Numbered from the stretch's first letter, positions 37,930 through 49,210 are shown. The stretch is DNA of 64,000 nt from Eonycteris spelaea (GCA_003508835.1 PUFA01000165.1:2943001-3007000); one strand, 5' to 3'. Notes: a model not told the origin generated them from the letters alone. A program made the numbers and translations.

Positions 37930-38115
37930 GGCACGTGGTTAAATAAAGCAGAGGTTTGGAGTCGCATCACTTTCTTGCTGTGTGAATTTAAATTGATCTC
38001 TTAAACCTAAGTTTTCACATCTATGAAATGGGGGTGCTAGTGACAATAGCATGGCGTGCCTATAGAGAGAGGGTTAGCCCAGTTTCTGCCACCTCGTAAT
38101 GCCCAGTGAGTGTGA
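37930..38115 (+). repeat. MIR SINE, sense
   Basis: Sense MIR: AGGTTTGGAGTCGCATCACT, CTTGCTGTGTGAATTTAAAT, CACATCTATGAAATGGGGGT. Confidence 0.75.
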
Positions 38116-38322
38116 GCCGTCATTCAAAGCATTTGTTCCAGACACTGAATGGAGTGCTCACTGCATCACTGCTAGTCAGCCTCCACGAGACTCCCGAAAC
38201 TAACCTCCTAGGCTGTCCTCAGCCTCCTTGACTTTCTTTCTTATTTTAAATTGTTGATTACTATCTCTTTCTTGAAAATCTCCTTCGTTTTATGATGTGT
38301 TTATTCTATTATTCTATTGCAA

Positions 38323-38447
38323 TGGTTCTCAAGCCATTTGTTAAATGATTGCTGGGTCCAGTTTAGCCCTTCCGGTTCAAGAATTTGCATTTCTAACAGA
38401 TAATGCTGATACTGCAGATCAGGGCTCAGGGGACTTTGGTAACTATT
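38323..38447 (+). mobile_element. MER5A-like nonautonomous hAT element
   Basis: GCAATGGTTCTCAAGCCATT at the left, AGAATTTGCATTTCTAACAG and TAATGCTGATACTGCAG inside, and an inverted-repeat-like right end (GACTTTGGTAACTATTG). Confidence 0.7.
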
Positions 38448-38780
38448 GAACCTTGAACAATGTGAGGATTAGGGGCACTGGCCCCACCCATGTGCAGTCA
38501 AAATTCAAATATACCTTTTGACTCCCCAAAATCTTAACCACCCTCGGTATTCATGGAGATTGGTTCCAAGACTCCCAAACCCCTTTTCCCCTAGCAATAT
38601 TAAATCTGTGGACATTCAAGCCCCTTACATAAAATGGCATGGAGCAATACATACAGTTGGCCCTCCGCATCCGTGGACTCCTAACGGCAGATCAAAAACA
38701 ATACAGGTGTGTTTTTTTTTTTTAATCCGCATATATGTAGACCCACACATTGCAAACCATGCTGTTCAAGGGTCAACCGA
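38448..38780. mobile_element. MER2-like Tigger (pogo) element
   Basis: Terminal inverted repeats: left ACCTTGAACAATGTG, right CTGTTCAAGGGTCAACC. Internal cues are CAGTTGGCCCTCCGCATCCG and a T-rich spacer. Abuts the MER5A-like element. Confidence 0.7.
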
Positions 38781-40964
38781 AATGTGTTCTCTTATTCTTG
38801 TTACCTTTACTATCACTTTACCTACAAATTTGTGGAGAGCAATTTACTGTTAGAACTCCATAGTTAATATGTCAAGGAGAAAATAAAGTAGATTCATCAT
38901 TGAAAGCCAAGTTCTCCAGACAAATGAGAGAAAACATGATTCTTTTCATTTAAAACAGGTGATTTGAAGGCAATCTGGCCAGCGAAAAATTGCTCTAAGT
39001 AAACTGATAACACACCTTAAACTGCTAATCACCCAGCTGTGTTGATCAATGCCAGTAGATTAGTGGAGGAAATTAGTGTTTATACACAGTAACTGGTATC
39101 CTTTTAATAATGACATGTTTAAGCAAACATTCTCAAACACTGGATCCAGCTCCAATGCTTTAATAGTTAAACTGGCACCTGTTACACCATGTAACAGACA
39201 TGAAATACACTTTCCCTAACTGCTACAATCATTACCAGGTACGATTCAGTATTGCAAAAATTTGACACTCACCACAGGTTTCTAGCAAGCATAGGTAAAA
39301 ATGGCTTATCACCAGAGTCTGTACAAGGCAACACCAGAATGGCAAATTTTCTAATTAGTGCAGTTCCCAATGACAGTAAACCTGGAATACAACATTAAAT
39401 AGAGCTCCCAGCATGACAACTTGCCCAAATTCTCGGAGGCCCCTTCTCACAACCTTTTATTTAATTTCTGATGATATTTAGGCTACATGTTAGACTTTTT
39501 CTTGAGTGTTCAAACAGGCAGTAACAATAGCTTTTTTACACGTGTGTATGCTTTCTTATGCAATATGAATTTTGAGCTATGCTTCTCTGTGGATGAAAAG
39601 AAGACTGCAGTCCCAGGTTACGTTTTCAATGGTTTATTTCTTTGTAAGTGAAGTTTCTACATACATTGCCTTTGGGTCATTATAATTAATATGTGCTTTT
39701 TAGGCACCTTTTCTTTAGATTTCAGGTAAGGAAGAGCTTTAGCATCAAAAAGAAAGGGAAGTTTGGAGGTTGGGCTTTTCCCGAACTACCTTAAAAACCT
39801 AGGGATGCCCCAACACCAAGCATAGACAGCTACCATCTTCCAGGGACTCAGTGAGTCCTTTGCTCTAGGAAGTGCTAGCACCCATAGTTTGCTGATTGCC
39901 AGCACTCCCTTGCCCTCCAGCCTCACAATGGCAGGTGGCTGATTGTCACTGTGAGCAAGTTCCCAATTAGCTACAAGCAGGTGCACACATTTGCTGGGGG
40001 TGGCTGTTTCCACACAAGTGCTCCAGCAAACACAAAGGGTGGCCTTGATTCTGCCAACCATGTGGCTTTTTCAAAAATGAGTAGGCCGGCACATTCCTAC
40101 GGGGTTTTTGAGGTCAGTAAAGAAAAACAACAGGCCATGAAAGGGGGCTTGAGAATGCCAGGAGGAATCATTGCCTGAAACACTGTTGCAGTGGCTAAAT
40201 GGTGGGTCATGGACCACTTCCTTCCAGAAAGCTGTCAGAAAACGAATCTGGAACACCTAGTGGAGAGATTCAGCCTAATCAGATAAAATACAATCAGATA
40301 AAACATAAGCATGTTCTTCATTGTGACATCTGAATTCCTGCTGAAATGATAAAAGCAATTTCTGGTTTGGTTACTGAGAGGCAGCAAGCCTTAACATTTG
40401 TAGGCATTCTCTCTGGCTAGGACCTGGAGAAATCAGCCCCTCTTGGCAATTCTGGTCAAGTGCATATTTAAAATAATACTTCCATTGTTATTAGGCCAAG
40501 AATGTCCAGACAGGATGAGTACGTTTACTGCTGGGTAAAGGCAGAGACGTCCCCAACTGTGCCTGCTCACCTCCCAGCTGTTTAGGCTCTCCCTCCAAAT
40601 TCTGAGGTTGATCCTGAGTTATATAATCTGAGCTTGCTGCCCTGCTTGCCTGACCTCTGTGCTGAAGGCAGACCTCACTGCCTCTGCAAGCTCAGTGGAT
40701 CCACGTGGCCTCAGACTTTGGGAAGATTCCCCAACCAGGTTTCTTCAGAGGGTAAACAAATAAGTACTCAGTTACTGTCAGTCCACTCAAACGTGAAATC
40801 CTGCTTGGTCCTAAACGCTGAAAATGATCAGGATTAACTTTAGAATAACGTGCCAGTGTTTTAACACCCTGGTAGTTAAATATTTTGGCCTCACAGCACT
40901 TCCCTCTCAATGGCGATGAGCTTGCTTCTGAGTACCTTCACTGCCACCCATTAGCTATATTTGA

Positions 40965-41041
40965 TCTAGTTTGTGATGTGAATTATACCACACAGAAGAA
41001 TGCATAAAACATACATGTAGTTTAAGGCACAAATTAGAAAA
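40965..41041 (-). mobile_element. L1 fragment, antisense, left of LTR insertion
   Basis: GAATGCATAAAACATACATG and TAGTTTAAGGCACAAATTAG resemble the antisense L1ME 3' region that resumes at about 41577. Confidence 0.55.
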
Positions 41042-41576
41042 TGTGCGGCCACTTTGTCGCAGAAAAGATGCAGAGATCAGACCAGCGAGAAACCAAGCAG
41101 AACTCTGGAGAGTTGGAGAACTCAGATTTCTTACACCAGTGGTCCCAGAGGAGCTAGCGCTCTGAAGATCTGGGACCCAAGCTCAGTTGCAACGTTCCTT
41201 AGATAGAACTTATTTGGCATGGGCTGATTGGTTAATTTGTCCTCAGATCCTTAAAAACCTGCAAGGAGTTGCTATAGTTACAGGTAGCATTATAGTATTA
41301 CAAAGCAGCAGGAGTTGCTGTGGTTATAGGTAGTTACATTTGTTGCTTAGACAGAGCAAGGCAAAGGGAGGATGAGTTTTTTTAGTTACTTTTGAGTAAG
41401 GCCTATAAACAAGCATATCTACAGAAGCAGAACAAAGAGCTGATTAGTTTTTGAGTGCAAATTCCTCTTCAACATAACCACTCCCAGCAAGGAATGTCGT
41501 TGCAACCTCACCCAGTGGATAGCCTCCCCATTGTGTACAGCCTCCCCCTGCAATAAAATTCTTTTTCCTCCAAAGT
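41042..41576 (+). mobile_element. Candidate solo LTR inside an L1
   Basis: About 535 bp with no L1 similarity between two parts of one antisense L1. It starts TGTGCGGCCACTTTGTCGC and has an internal imperfect duplication (AGGAGTTGCTATAGTTACAG at 41264 and a copy at 41310). A TATAAA-like motif lies at 41404 and AATAAA at 41552-41557, about 20 bases before the likely end (AAAGTACA). No internal proviral genes are present. I saw no clear target-site duplication, so the ends are provisional. Confidence 0.55.
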
Positions 41577-42165
41577 ACAATGACATGTTTTCTAGTTTTG
41601 GTTTATACTTTGATCACCTGTATATCATTCTCTTGTTTCATTTTGCTTGTTTGCAAACTCTATATACATGGGATTATGATGTATATGTTTTGGGGGGTCT
41701 TGTTTCTTAATATTTGTGAAATTCATCGTGTGTGAAGCTATACTGTATTTTATCTGCTGTATGGTATTCCATGGTATGCTTATATTACAGTTTTATCATT
41801 TCTGCTGTTATGGAATATTTAGGTTGTTTCTTTTATTTGTCTTATTGTGAACATTATTGTGAACGATAAACATTATTCTTTTGTGTAAATTTCTCTAAGG
41901 ATATACCTAAGAAAGGATTGCTGGATCATAGCATATACAAATTTTTTAAATGATCATACCAACTGATGTTCTCACTAGCAACGGATGGGAGTTTATGTTG
42001 CCCTATGTCTTCATGTAAACTAAGTATTGTCAGAGTTTAAAAGTTTAGTAGTCAGGTACATAATGGTGATTCACTTATGGTTTAATGTGCATTTCCCGGC
42101 GTACTTATGAAGCTGAACACTTGTTTCTGTCTGCTGGCCATTTGTATTTCAGTGCACTCCTGTGC
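41577..42165 (-). mobile_element. L1 fragment, antisense, right of LTR insertion
   Basis: Antisense L1ME-like: TGGTATTCCATGGTATGC, TTTCTCTAAGGATATACCTA, GGATTGCTGGATCATAGCAT, CTGGCCATTTGTATTTC. Confidence 0.75.
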
Positions 42166-42698
42166 ACTGTTTTTTGAAAAGTTTAACCCATTTTTCTGCC
42201 AGGCTGCCTGTTTCAATCATGTTTGAATCCTACCAGTGCCTCCCATTTAGTGTTACAGCTAGGTCCACAGCTCAATCACCTCAATATCAGTGGTGGCTTG
42301 TTTGAAAAGAGTTATTGAATGAGTTCTTATAGGAAAGTAACGTTATATGTTCATAAGGAAAGGATGCTTTGCAATAGCACAAACAACTAGATTTGGAGAA
42401 ATAAGAGGAAGCTTTTCTAATACAAAGAAATAAGATTGTGTTCTTTCCTGAGACTGTGATATTTGTTATGGCCCAGATTCTACATTTATCAAAATTACTC
42501 ATGCATCTCTTTTATTCATGCGCTACTAACAATTTTGCACTGTTAATAAATTTTCTAAAACTAGAAACCAAGTTGAAAGCTGAGAAGGCATCTCCCTATC
42601 CATTCTTTACTAATAGTTTATGCCAGAAATTGCAAAGTGATAACGATGGTCTGCTGGTATGTTTTACACAGCCTGTCCAGTGTTTTAGTTTTAATCTT

Positions 42699-42749
42699 TG
42701 GTTGGTTGGCTGGTTAGTTGGTTGATTGGTTGGTTGGTTCTTTGGTTGA
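42699..42749. repeat. (GGTT)n-type microsatellite
   Basis: Imperfect TTGG/TTGGTTGG units with single-base variants. Confidence 0.85.
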
Positions 42750-43929
42750 GGCAGTATTTTAAAATTCAGATATTTTACATTACACCGGAGGATTTTGACT
42801 TATTTTTGAAAAAATGCAATCAATAGAGGATCCACATTCCCACATGGCAGAAATTACTAAGGTCTGAGTAGTGGTTCCCTATCAGCAATGAAGTCTGATT
42901 GTTTTTCCCCAGTATCCAGTATCCCTTTCTTTTATGTGAGTAGAATTTGTAGCTAAGCATGTGGCTGCCCAAAATAAAGACTGCATATCCCAATGTTCCT
43001 CGCAATTAGGGATAACCACATTATTGTTTTGGCCAATGAGGTTAGGGAAAATGGGTAACTTTATTACATGACACTTTCTTCTAAATGCTAGGTATGCAGT
43101 ATATACACTTGGTACATACTTTCTAAATGAATAAATGAGTTTATGGTAAATAGCAGCTTCTACTATAGTGAGGTCTTGATTGCCGCAAAATTAACCATAA
43201 TTCAAAGAAATAAGTCAATGCTAGGCTGAGTTCTTGGGACATAGCATATAGTTCTCATGGACCCAGAAGATAACACATGTGTGTTTTGTGGTGATGATTA
43301 ATAACAAAAGTGTTGTACTTAGTCTGTCATTTTAGAACATACACATGCATTCACCCTTCATAAACTGACAAGCCAACTTCTGTGGGAAGAAAATGAGATT
43401 TGAAGGACAGGGCATAAAAGAAATTATTAAGAAAAATAAATATCATTACTGGGAGTTGACAGGTGACCTTTAATATGAATAAATGGGGTTGTAGTATATT
43501 TTAGTTTTCAGGAAGCCCAAACCAGTTTCTCAAGACTGTCAAAATGGTTAAGCTGTACTGCTCAGATTTCAAATGAATAGAGAGATTTGTTCTTATGTAA
43601 GAACAGGATCCCAATGACTTTATTTCCTGTAGTAATTTGTAAAGCCAGATCTTTCATCTTTAGAAAGGGCCACTAACCTGGTTTTGAAATGAAATGTTGA
43701 CAGCTACAAATCAAAGTATCTCCAAGCTAGGTGACACTCAACTCTAACTATCTGTTTTTATTACTGAAAGTAAGTCTATGTACAGTTTGTTCAGTGGGTT
43801 CACTTCATGCCTCTGTGACATGGTGAAGAAACTTGGAAACCAGAACCAGAAAACAGACTTCTGTAGACAGTGAAGGAGAATCACTTACACCAAACTTGAT
43901 CAAATGTCAGGAGTGAGCAATTTCTAATA

Positions 43930-44005
43930 TAGCACAAAACAATGTGGGCCCAACAAAACCTGTCCACAGGCCATACTTGGTTCCCAGTTTGACCGATAAC
44001 GATTG
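43930..44005. repeat. Unassigned old repeat, copy 1
   Basis: The motif AACAAAACCTGTCCACAGG, followed by CCATACTTGGTT, recurs in similar form near 47590. It resembles the end of an old DNA transposon; the family is not identified. Confidence 0.4.
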
Positions 44006-44324
44006 ATCTATAACAGTTGATCTGTGGGTGTTGAAAGAATGCTTTGGGAAGAGATTCACCTTAGGTTCACTATTTGGTCCTCCAGTTAGAGGTTCATCCC
44101 TTTAGTATCATGATTCACACTGAGGCAAACGCCAGGAAAGTTAATGTAAAAATGCATAAGTGATGGATTTTGAAACTAATTGGTTCAGTGGGTACAATAA
44201 TAACTAGAGGTGAGGGTTAAGGGGAGCTATGCTTTTTATACCTTGCAAGAAATGAGAATGTTTATGTCAACTCTCTAGGACACGCTAGGGAGTCTGTTGG
44301 AGAATCAGGTAATAGACTACAAGA

Positions 44325-44548
44325 GTTATGGTCTTGTCCTTTAAAGCCAAACAGGCTGTGTTGCCTTCTGGCTTCTGTGAGTAGTATCTGTGAGACATTG
44401 AACAAGTGACTAAGTCTCTCTAAACCTCACACTCTTAACCTGTAAGGTGTGGGTAATAATAGTACCTCCCACATGGGAAGAGCTATAGTAAATAATGTTC
44501 CCAAAAGTGCATTGCATGGTACCTCAGCTCTTGGTAACTTCTCAGCAA
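44325..44548 (+). repeat. MIR SINE, sense
   Basis: Sense MIR: AACAAGTGACTAAGTCTCTC, TAACCTGTAAGGTGTGGGTA, ATAATAGTACCTCCCACATG. Confidence 0.8.
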
Positions 44549-45079
44549 AGAGTAGCTATGGTGAAGATATGAAGAGATGGAAAGAAGGTGAAGATTTACC
44601 AATATGCTGTTTGATGAACACTAGTTTGATCAGGATTTTGAGTAGCTCTTTAATGTACTTATCCTAGGCTCTGATAGACCCTAGACAGTCATGTGTGTTT
44701 CCTCACAGACTACTTCCTTAAATACCTGGAGGAGTTAGAGAGTATTTTTCTTTCATACAGTGCAGGACCAACTATGACTGGGTTGTATTACCTGTTCTCC
44801 CTTCTGTTAAATTCCACAAAGACCACACCCTTTTCTTTTGACAACCAGAATTTTGCTATTTTATAGTTAGGTAATAGCTGACCTTACATGAGGTACATTT
44901 GAGTTCACTTGATGCAATTTGAGTGATACCTTTGGTTTCATTAAAAACATGTTTTCAATGTCATCTTCTATTTCAGTGATCTTTACAAGTGGCCAACTTG
45001 GTCTATTTTATTTCAGAGAGTTGTAAAGAAATAACAGATGAGTAATAGGTCTGCATAAACCTTTTAATTGCAATAATAT

Positions 45080-45420
45080 CTATTGTGAAAAGTTGGTGAT
45101 ATTATGTGAATAGTATGATAACCAGTATTCCAACATGGTGAATATTATGTAGCCACTAAAAATAATGATGAGATTGCTATAGGAATGTAGAGAAAATATA
45201 AAATGAAATTTTTAAAATGCTATGAAAAATAAATATGAAATAATGAAAAATGAAATATAGAATGTACATAATTATTATGTAATTATGTAATAATTATGTA
45301 ATAATATAGATACATACAGGAAATATATAATGAAAATTGATGCAAGTTTATGAGAAGAGTGAGGAAAATAGGATTAAGGCAACTTAATACTATTTTATTT
45401 TGGTTTTTTAAACTTAAAAT
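45080..45420 (+). repeat. AT-rich, possibly decayed L1M 3' end
   Basis: GGTGAATATTATGTAGCCAC resembles the L1M 3' region, followed by low-complexity AT-rich sequence with a repeated AATTATGTAAT motif (45270-45305). Confidence 0.35.
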
Positions 45421-45583
45421 ATCAGATGACTTGAAGGGTTGTCAAATTAAGGACTATCTCTAGAGCTTTATATTTGGTGACATTTTGGTGTGCTATAGCT
45501 ATTTTTCAAATTTCATCTGGTGACTAGCTTGGATAATATTTTAGGTAACAGTGACTGACATTACTATATTACTTTTTTTTTAG

Positions 45584-45667
45584 TGATGAAAATGCCAGGA
45601 AAGATTTAAAGACATTACCAGCCTTTCCAACGAAAACTCTTCAGGAGCATCCATCCCTTGCTTACTG
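45584..45667 (+). CDS. FRMD4B: FRMD4B internal exon C (FERM F2 lobe)
   Basis: This 84-nt exon starts with the third base of a split serine codon, carries 27 whole codons and ends with TG of a split cysteine codon. The product includes SDENARKDLKT, LPAFPTKTLQEHPSL and AYC. The acceptor is a nine-base T run plus AG, and the donor is CTG/GTAAGC. LPAFPTKTLQEHPSLAYC distinguishes FRMD4B from FRMD4A, which I recall as LPALPTQALKEHPSLAYC. In FERM proteins this part of F2 is the loop and helix with the conserved proline-rich turn before the EDRV helix. It sits between a 21.1-kb and a 1.4-kb intron. Confidence 0.95.
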
Positions 45668-47098
45668 GTAAGCCAAAGCAACATAGCAAGTGACCCCATT
45701 ATCACAGCTTCTACTGAGAACTGCATGCTTTTCAGGAAATTAAAAAAATATGCAAGTGAAGAAAATATCAATTGCCCATCAAATGTCAGAGTAACCATAA
45801 GTAGACCTTGATCCAGTGAAAAGATTTAGTGAAAAGATCTGTCAAAGCTCTCTGGAAATCATTGTACCAAGGTTGTAGTCATTTGTAAAGAGCAGCTGTG
45901 TGCCTTCTCAATCAAGTGAGCAAAAGGTCTGTAAAGTGTGCTTTTAAGTAAACATGATGCTCAGTAAATGTGTGGTCATTGTGTAATATGGCCTTAACCT
46001 AGCAGAGTGCAATATAAATGGTATAAAATACAGATTTCCTTGGACAGAGGTTTTCTTAATAACCAGAAATGACTTGAATGACCAGAGGTTTTCTCTATGG
46101 CTGGAAATTATTGTACATTTTGAGTTGCTTTATTTGTTTGTATTTTAATGAATCCACAGTACCCATTTTCCATATAACAGTTTTCCTAGAAAAGTACTTT
46201 TTCTCCCCTTTGAATTACTTACATTCCCTTTTAAATGTATTTCCTTGGTTTAAGACTTAAAGTCCTAAAGATGATTTTCTTTTTCACTAAAAAACTGATT
46301 ACAAAATAAATGTTCAGCATTAATAGCTTTAATATGAAAGTTAGAATACATTTCTCAAATAAATAGTGGAAATGAGTAGTGAGCCTACTGAGTCTGGAAC
46401 TTTCTAAACGAATCATTGGGAAGTGATAGTTTCTTAAGAAAAAACAACAACAACAATTATCATTGATTACCAGATATATAGAAATAAAAACATTTACTCT
46501 TCTACCTTATACTTGAGGTATGACTGAAAGAGCTACCTGTCTGATTGCAGGGTCTAACTGCTGAATGATGTCAAGGGTTGCTGGACTTCAGCCTATTTCT
46601 TCCCTTTCTAGTCAGCATGTTTTATCCTAGGACAATAATAAAAGGTTTCCTCCTAAAGCAGTGCATCCCTGAGTAGTGACAATAGAGTATTTTAAATTGA
46701 ATATAAACTCAGAAATAGTTTTAGTTCTTCCTGAATCTTTTTGAATAATTTAAGGAAAATGTCTTTAATACTAACACTTGCTGATCTCAATGCAAAGGAC
46801 ATTAGTTTTTCATTTGATAAATTGATATTGTATCATTTTAAAAAATATTAATATTTATTATATAAATATGTTATATAAAATATAAATTAAAATTATGACA
46901 AGGTTGTCAAATGTCTGAGGTTTGCATTCTTCAGGAATCCATGTCCTACGGAAACAAAATTCAGCAAGCTTCTCTCCCAAACAAGTTGTTGAAGGCCTTT
47001 CTTCTCATGTTTCTCAAGTAGCCACCCAAGAATCTTAGGATGAGTCTGTATCTCAGATAATCATGTCTTGCCATACTTTTCATTTCATTGTTTTACAG
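45668..47098 (+). other. FRMD4B: FRMD4B intron C-D (1.4 kb)
   Basis: GT...AG intron. It is AT-rich, with a TTATATAAA-type low-complexity patch around 46840-46890. No repeat family or other gene is recognised. Confidence 0.85.
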
Positions 47099-47164
47099 TG
47101 AGGACAGGGTAATTGAGCATTATTTGAAAATCAAAGGTCTGACTCGAGGTCAAGCTGTGGTTCG
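47099..47164 (+). CDS. FRMD4B: FRMD4B internal exon D (FERM F2 lobe)
   Basis: This 66-nt exon starts with the T that completes the split cysteine codon, encodes EDRVIEHYLKIKGLTRGQAVV and ends with CG of a split arginine codon. The acceptor is TTTTACAG and the donor is TCG/GTAAGT, a near-consensus site. The EDRVIEHY...G.TRGQA pattern is the shared F2 helix of FRMD4A and FRMD4B; the KIKGL spelling is the 4B form (FRMD4A has KLNGQ). The split codon after VV reads CGG (Arg); I recall glutamine in human FRMD4B, a one-base change. Sixteen consecutive T residues start ten bases into the following intron and may help U1 recruitment through TIA-type proteins. Confidence 0.95.
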
Positions 47165-47574
47165 GTAAGTATCTTTTTTTTTTTTTTTTGCTTAGACATA
47201 CTTTTAATGTCTTCTGTTTGTAGAAATCATCTGAAATGATTTCTGTAGTATAGTTGGTATATATAGTCCTCATCTGATTAGAAATATATTTCCATTATAA
47301 AATGTCTTGGTTCATTCCATGTATTTGTTTAATCAATTCAGATGCCATCAGTGTCAGGCAGGCAGGTAACAAAAATGAGAAATGTAGGCCAAGTGTGGGG
47401 CAATAAGGAATGGTAGGGACTGTGGGGAACTAGAGAGCTCTGAGTAGAGGCAAGGCTACTCCAAAATTCAAGTATAATGTTGCAGGATCTTCTGATTTTT
47501 TCCCCCCCAAAAAGCTGGAATTTACAATTTTTAAATTCTATTTTAAACATTGCAAAGTCATTTTAAGAAAATTT

Positions 47575-47660
47575 TAATGCAATATGAGCTGAACAAAACC
47601 TGTCTGGAGGCTATGTTTGGTTGCCTGGTTTGTAATTCTACTTTGGGTGGAACAAACAAT
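47575..47660. repeat. Unassigned old repeat, copy 2
   Basis: GAACAAAACCTGTCTGGAGG and CTATGTTTGGTTGCC parallel the copy near 43940. Confidence 0.4.
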
Positions 47661-48244
47661 GTTGGTGTTGGATAATCTGTTTTCCATGCTATCAAAAAAG
47701 GCCATAGTGATATATTTCTGTATTTTACACTTAGAGAGTTACCATTCATTTACTAGGAACAATTCATAAACTACATTAAAAATTTTTAATTATAAAAGCT
47801 ATAATTTTATCATTATAAAAGCTAATGTTGCTTTATTGCTATAGTAATTGTAGAGTAACTTTTATGGCCATAGAAGTTTTTTTTTTTTAAACTCCTGACT
47901 ATAGCTCAGAGCATGTGAGAATTGAAATAAAACCTTGGAGATTGCCATTCCCCTGGTCAGTGTATAGATTTCCCCTATACTCCTGTTCTTACACTAGTCT
48001 CCTTTTATCATAGCATACCTGTGATCTTCAAGGAAGAAATGCAGAAGTTAGCAGTCCTAAAGTTGAATCCTTGACATTTTAACTCATCATGCCTATTTTC
48101 TGAACTGGAAAAAAAAGGAATAACAATTTCCCTAAAGGTTTTTAGATTAGGCTGATAAGCATATTATGAAATGTACTTACTTAAATGCAGAGTCCTTTAA
48201 GTTCCCCTGATCATTATCGTTGTGGCTCCAAATAACAGACTAAC

Positions 48245-48350
48245 TTAGTAGTTAAGGCCTTAGAGTGTAAAATTCAACTCAGTTAGAATTCTGGCTGTGC
48301 CATATGACTATTGCATGACCTGGGCACAATTACCTAAACTATTATACTCG
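48245..48350 (+). repeat. Diverged MIR, sense
   Basis: Sense MIR-like: GTTAGAATTCTGGCTGTGCC, TGCATGACCTGGGCACAATT. Confidence 0.55.
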
Positions 48351-49000
48351 TTTACATATAGACCATTAATTTTTTTAAATGATCAAATTATTGATTACAA
48401 AGTCCAGGCAATTGATCTTCAAAATGTCATTAATAAGTCCACTTGTATTAAATGGGAAGTTCTATTTCTTGTAGGCAGAGAGGCAGTCTTACATAATTTA
48501 TTCTGTGCCATAAAGTCTTAGAGGTACACAGTAAATACTTGTTGAATTGAAAATAGCAAATGGTAGTACCATCGCTTTAATGGGGGGAGCATATGTTTTA
48601 AAATCAGATTTCATACAAAAAAAATCACCTTTTTTAAGCATATATTTTTAAGAGATTTGACTTAAGAGTTAAGTATATATCTCTAATACATGGAATAGCT
48701 TTTTTTTACTTATTATGAGTGACCCAAAAGTTGATTGTTTTGCATCATCAGATGCTTAGTTTAAAACACACTTGCAATTTGAGTGTATACTACAATATGG
48801 TATGTTTTTAAGTCATAGAAATCTTAATATGCAAGATAAAATAAAATATATTAGTCACTAGAATGGTTTATTTCATTTCTGCTTTAGTCAAAGACATAAT
48901 TATAATGAGGAAAGTAAATACAAATTGTTTCTTTAAATTACTTTTCCCAGAGGGTCCTCCATTTTAATAAGAGGTTATAATATATATTCATTTTCCGTAG

Positions 49001-49058
49001 GTATATGAAAATAGTAGAAGCTCTACCAACTTATGGAGTCCATTATTATGCAGTAAAG
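49001..49058 (+). CDS. FRMD4B: FRMD4B internal exon E (F2/F3 junction of FERM domain)
   Basis: This 58-nt exon supplies the last base of the split arginine codon and then 19 codons, YMKIVEALPTYGVHYYAVK, ending on a codon boundary. The acceptor is TTTTCCGTAG and the donor is AAG/GTAAAT. The stretch ends the last F2 helix and begins the first strand of the F3 (PH/PTB-like) lobe; the ALPTYGVHYYAVK motif is almost invariant between FRMD4A and FRMD4B. The intron before it is 1.8 kb and the one after is 1.6 kb. A (TCTA)n microsatellite lies about 90 bases beyond the donor. Confidence 0.95.
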
Positions 49059-49148
49059 GTAAATACTTCTACGTGGCAAAGCTTTTATAATGCCCATGTT
49101 ATTTTGTGAGAGTTAGCGAACAACACCAACTTTCTGAAATCACATAAA

Positions 49149-49161
49149 TCTATCTATCTAC

Positions 49162-49209
<48 letters not shown>

Positions 49210-49210
49210 A
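49149..49210. repeat. (TCTA)n microsatellite
   Basis: About fifteen TCTA units with one CCTA variant, beginning about 90 bases after the exon E donor. Confidence 0.97.

Larger units (their letters stand above)
24459..45583 (+). other. FRMD4B: FRMD4B intron B-C (21.1 kb)
   Basis: Large GT...AG intron. Recognised repeats are listed separately. Stretches without an assignment include 24459-25690, 28581-29000, 29741-30770, 32566-33300, 34550-35150, 35385-35925, 37200-37930, 38790-40960 and 42750-44325. They contain only short open frames without family resemblance. 38790-40960 is a fairly long repeat-poor stretch in an otherwise repeat-rich intron. Confidence 0.85.
47165..49000 (+). other. FRMD4B: FRMD4B intron D-E (1.8 kb)
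   Basis: GT...AG intron that starts GTAAGTATC followed by 16 T residues (47174-47189). It contains an old unassigned repeat piece near 47570-47660 and a MIR copy near 48245-48350. The remainder shows nothing assignable. Confidence 0.85.
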
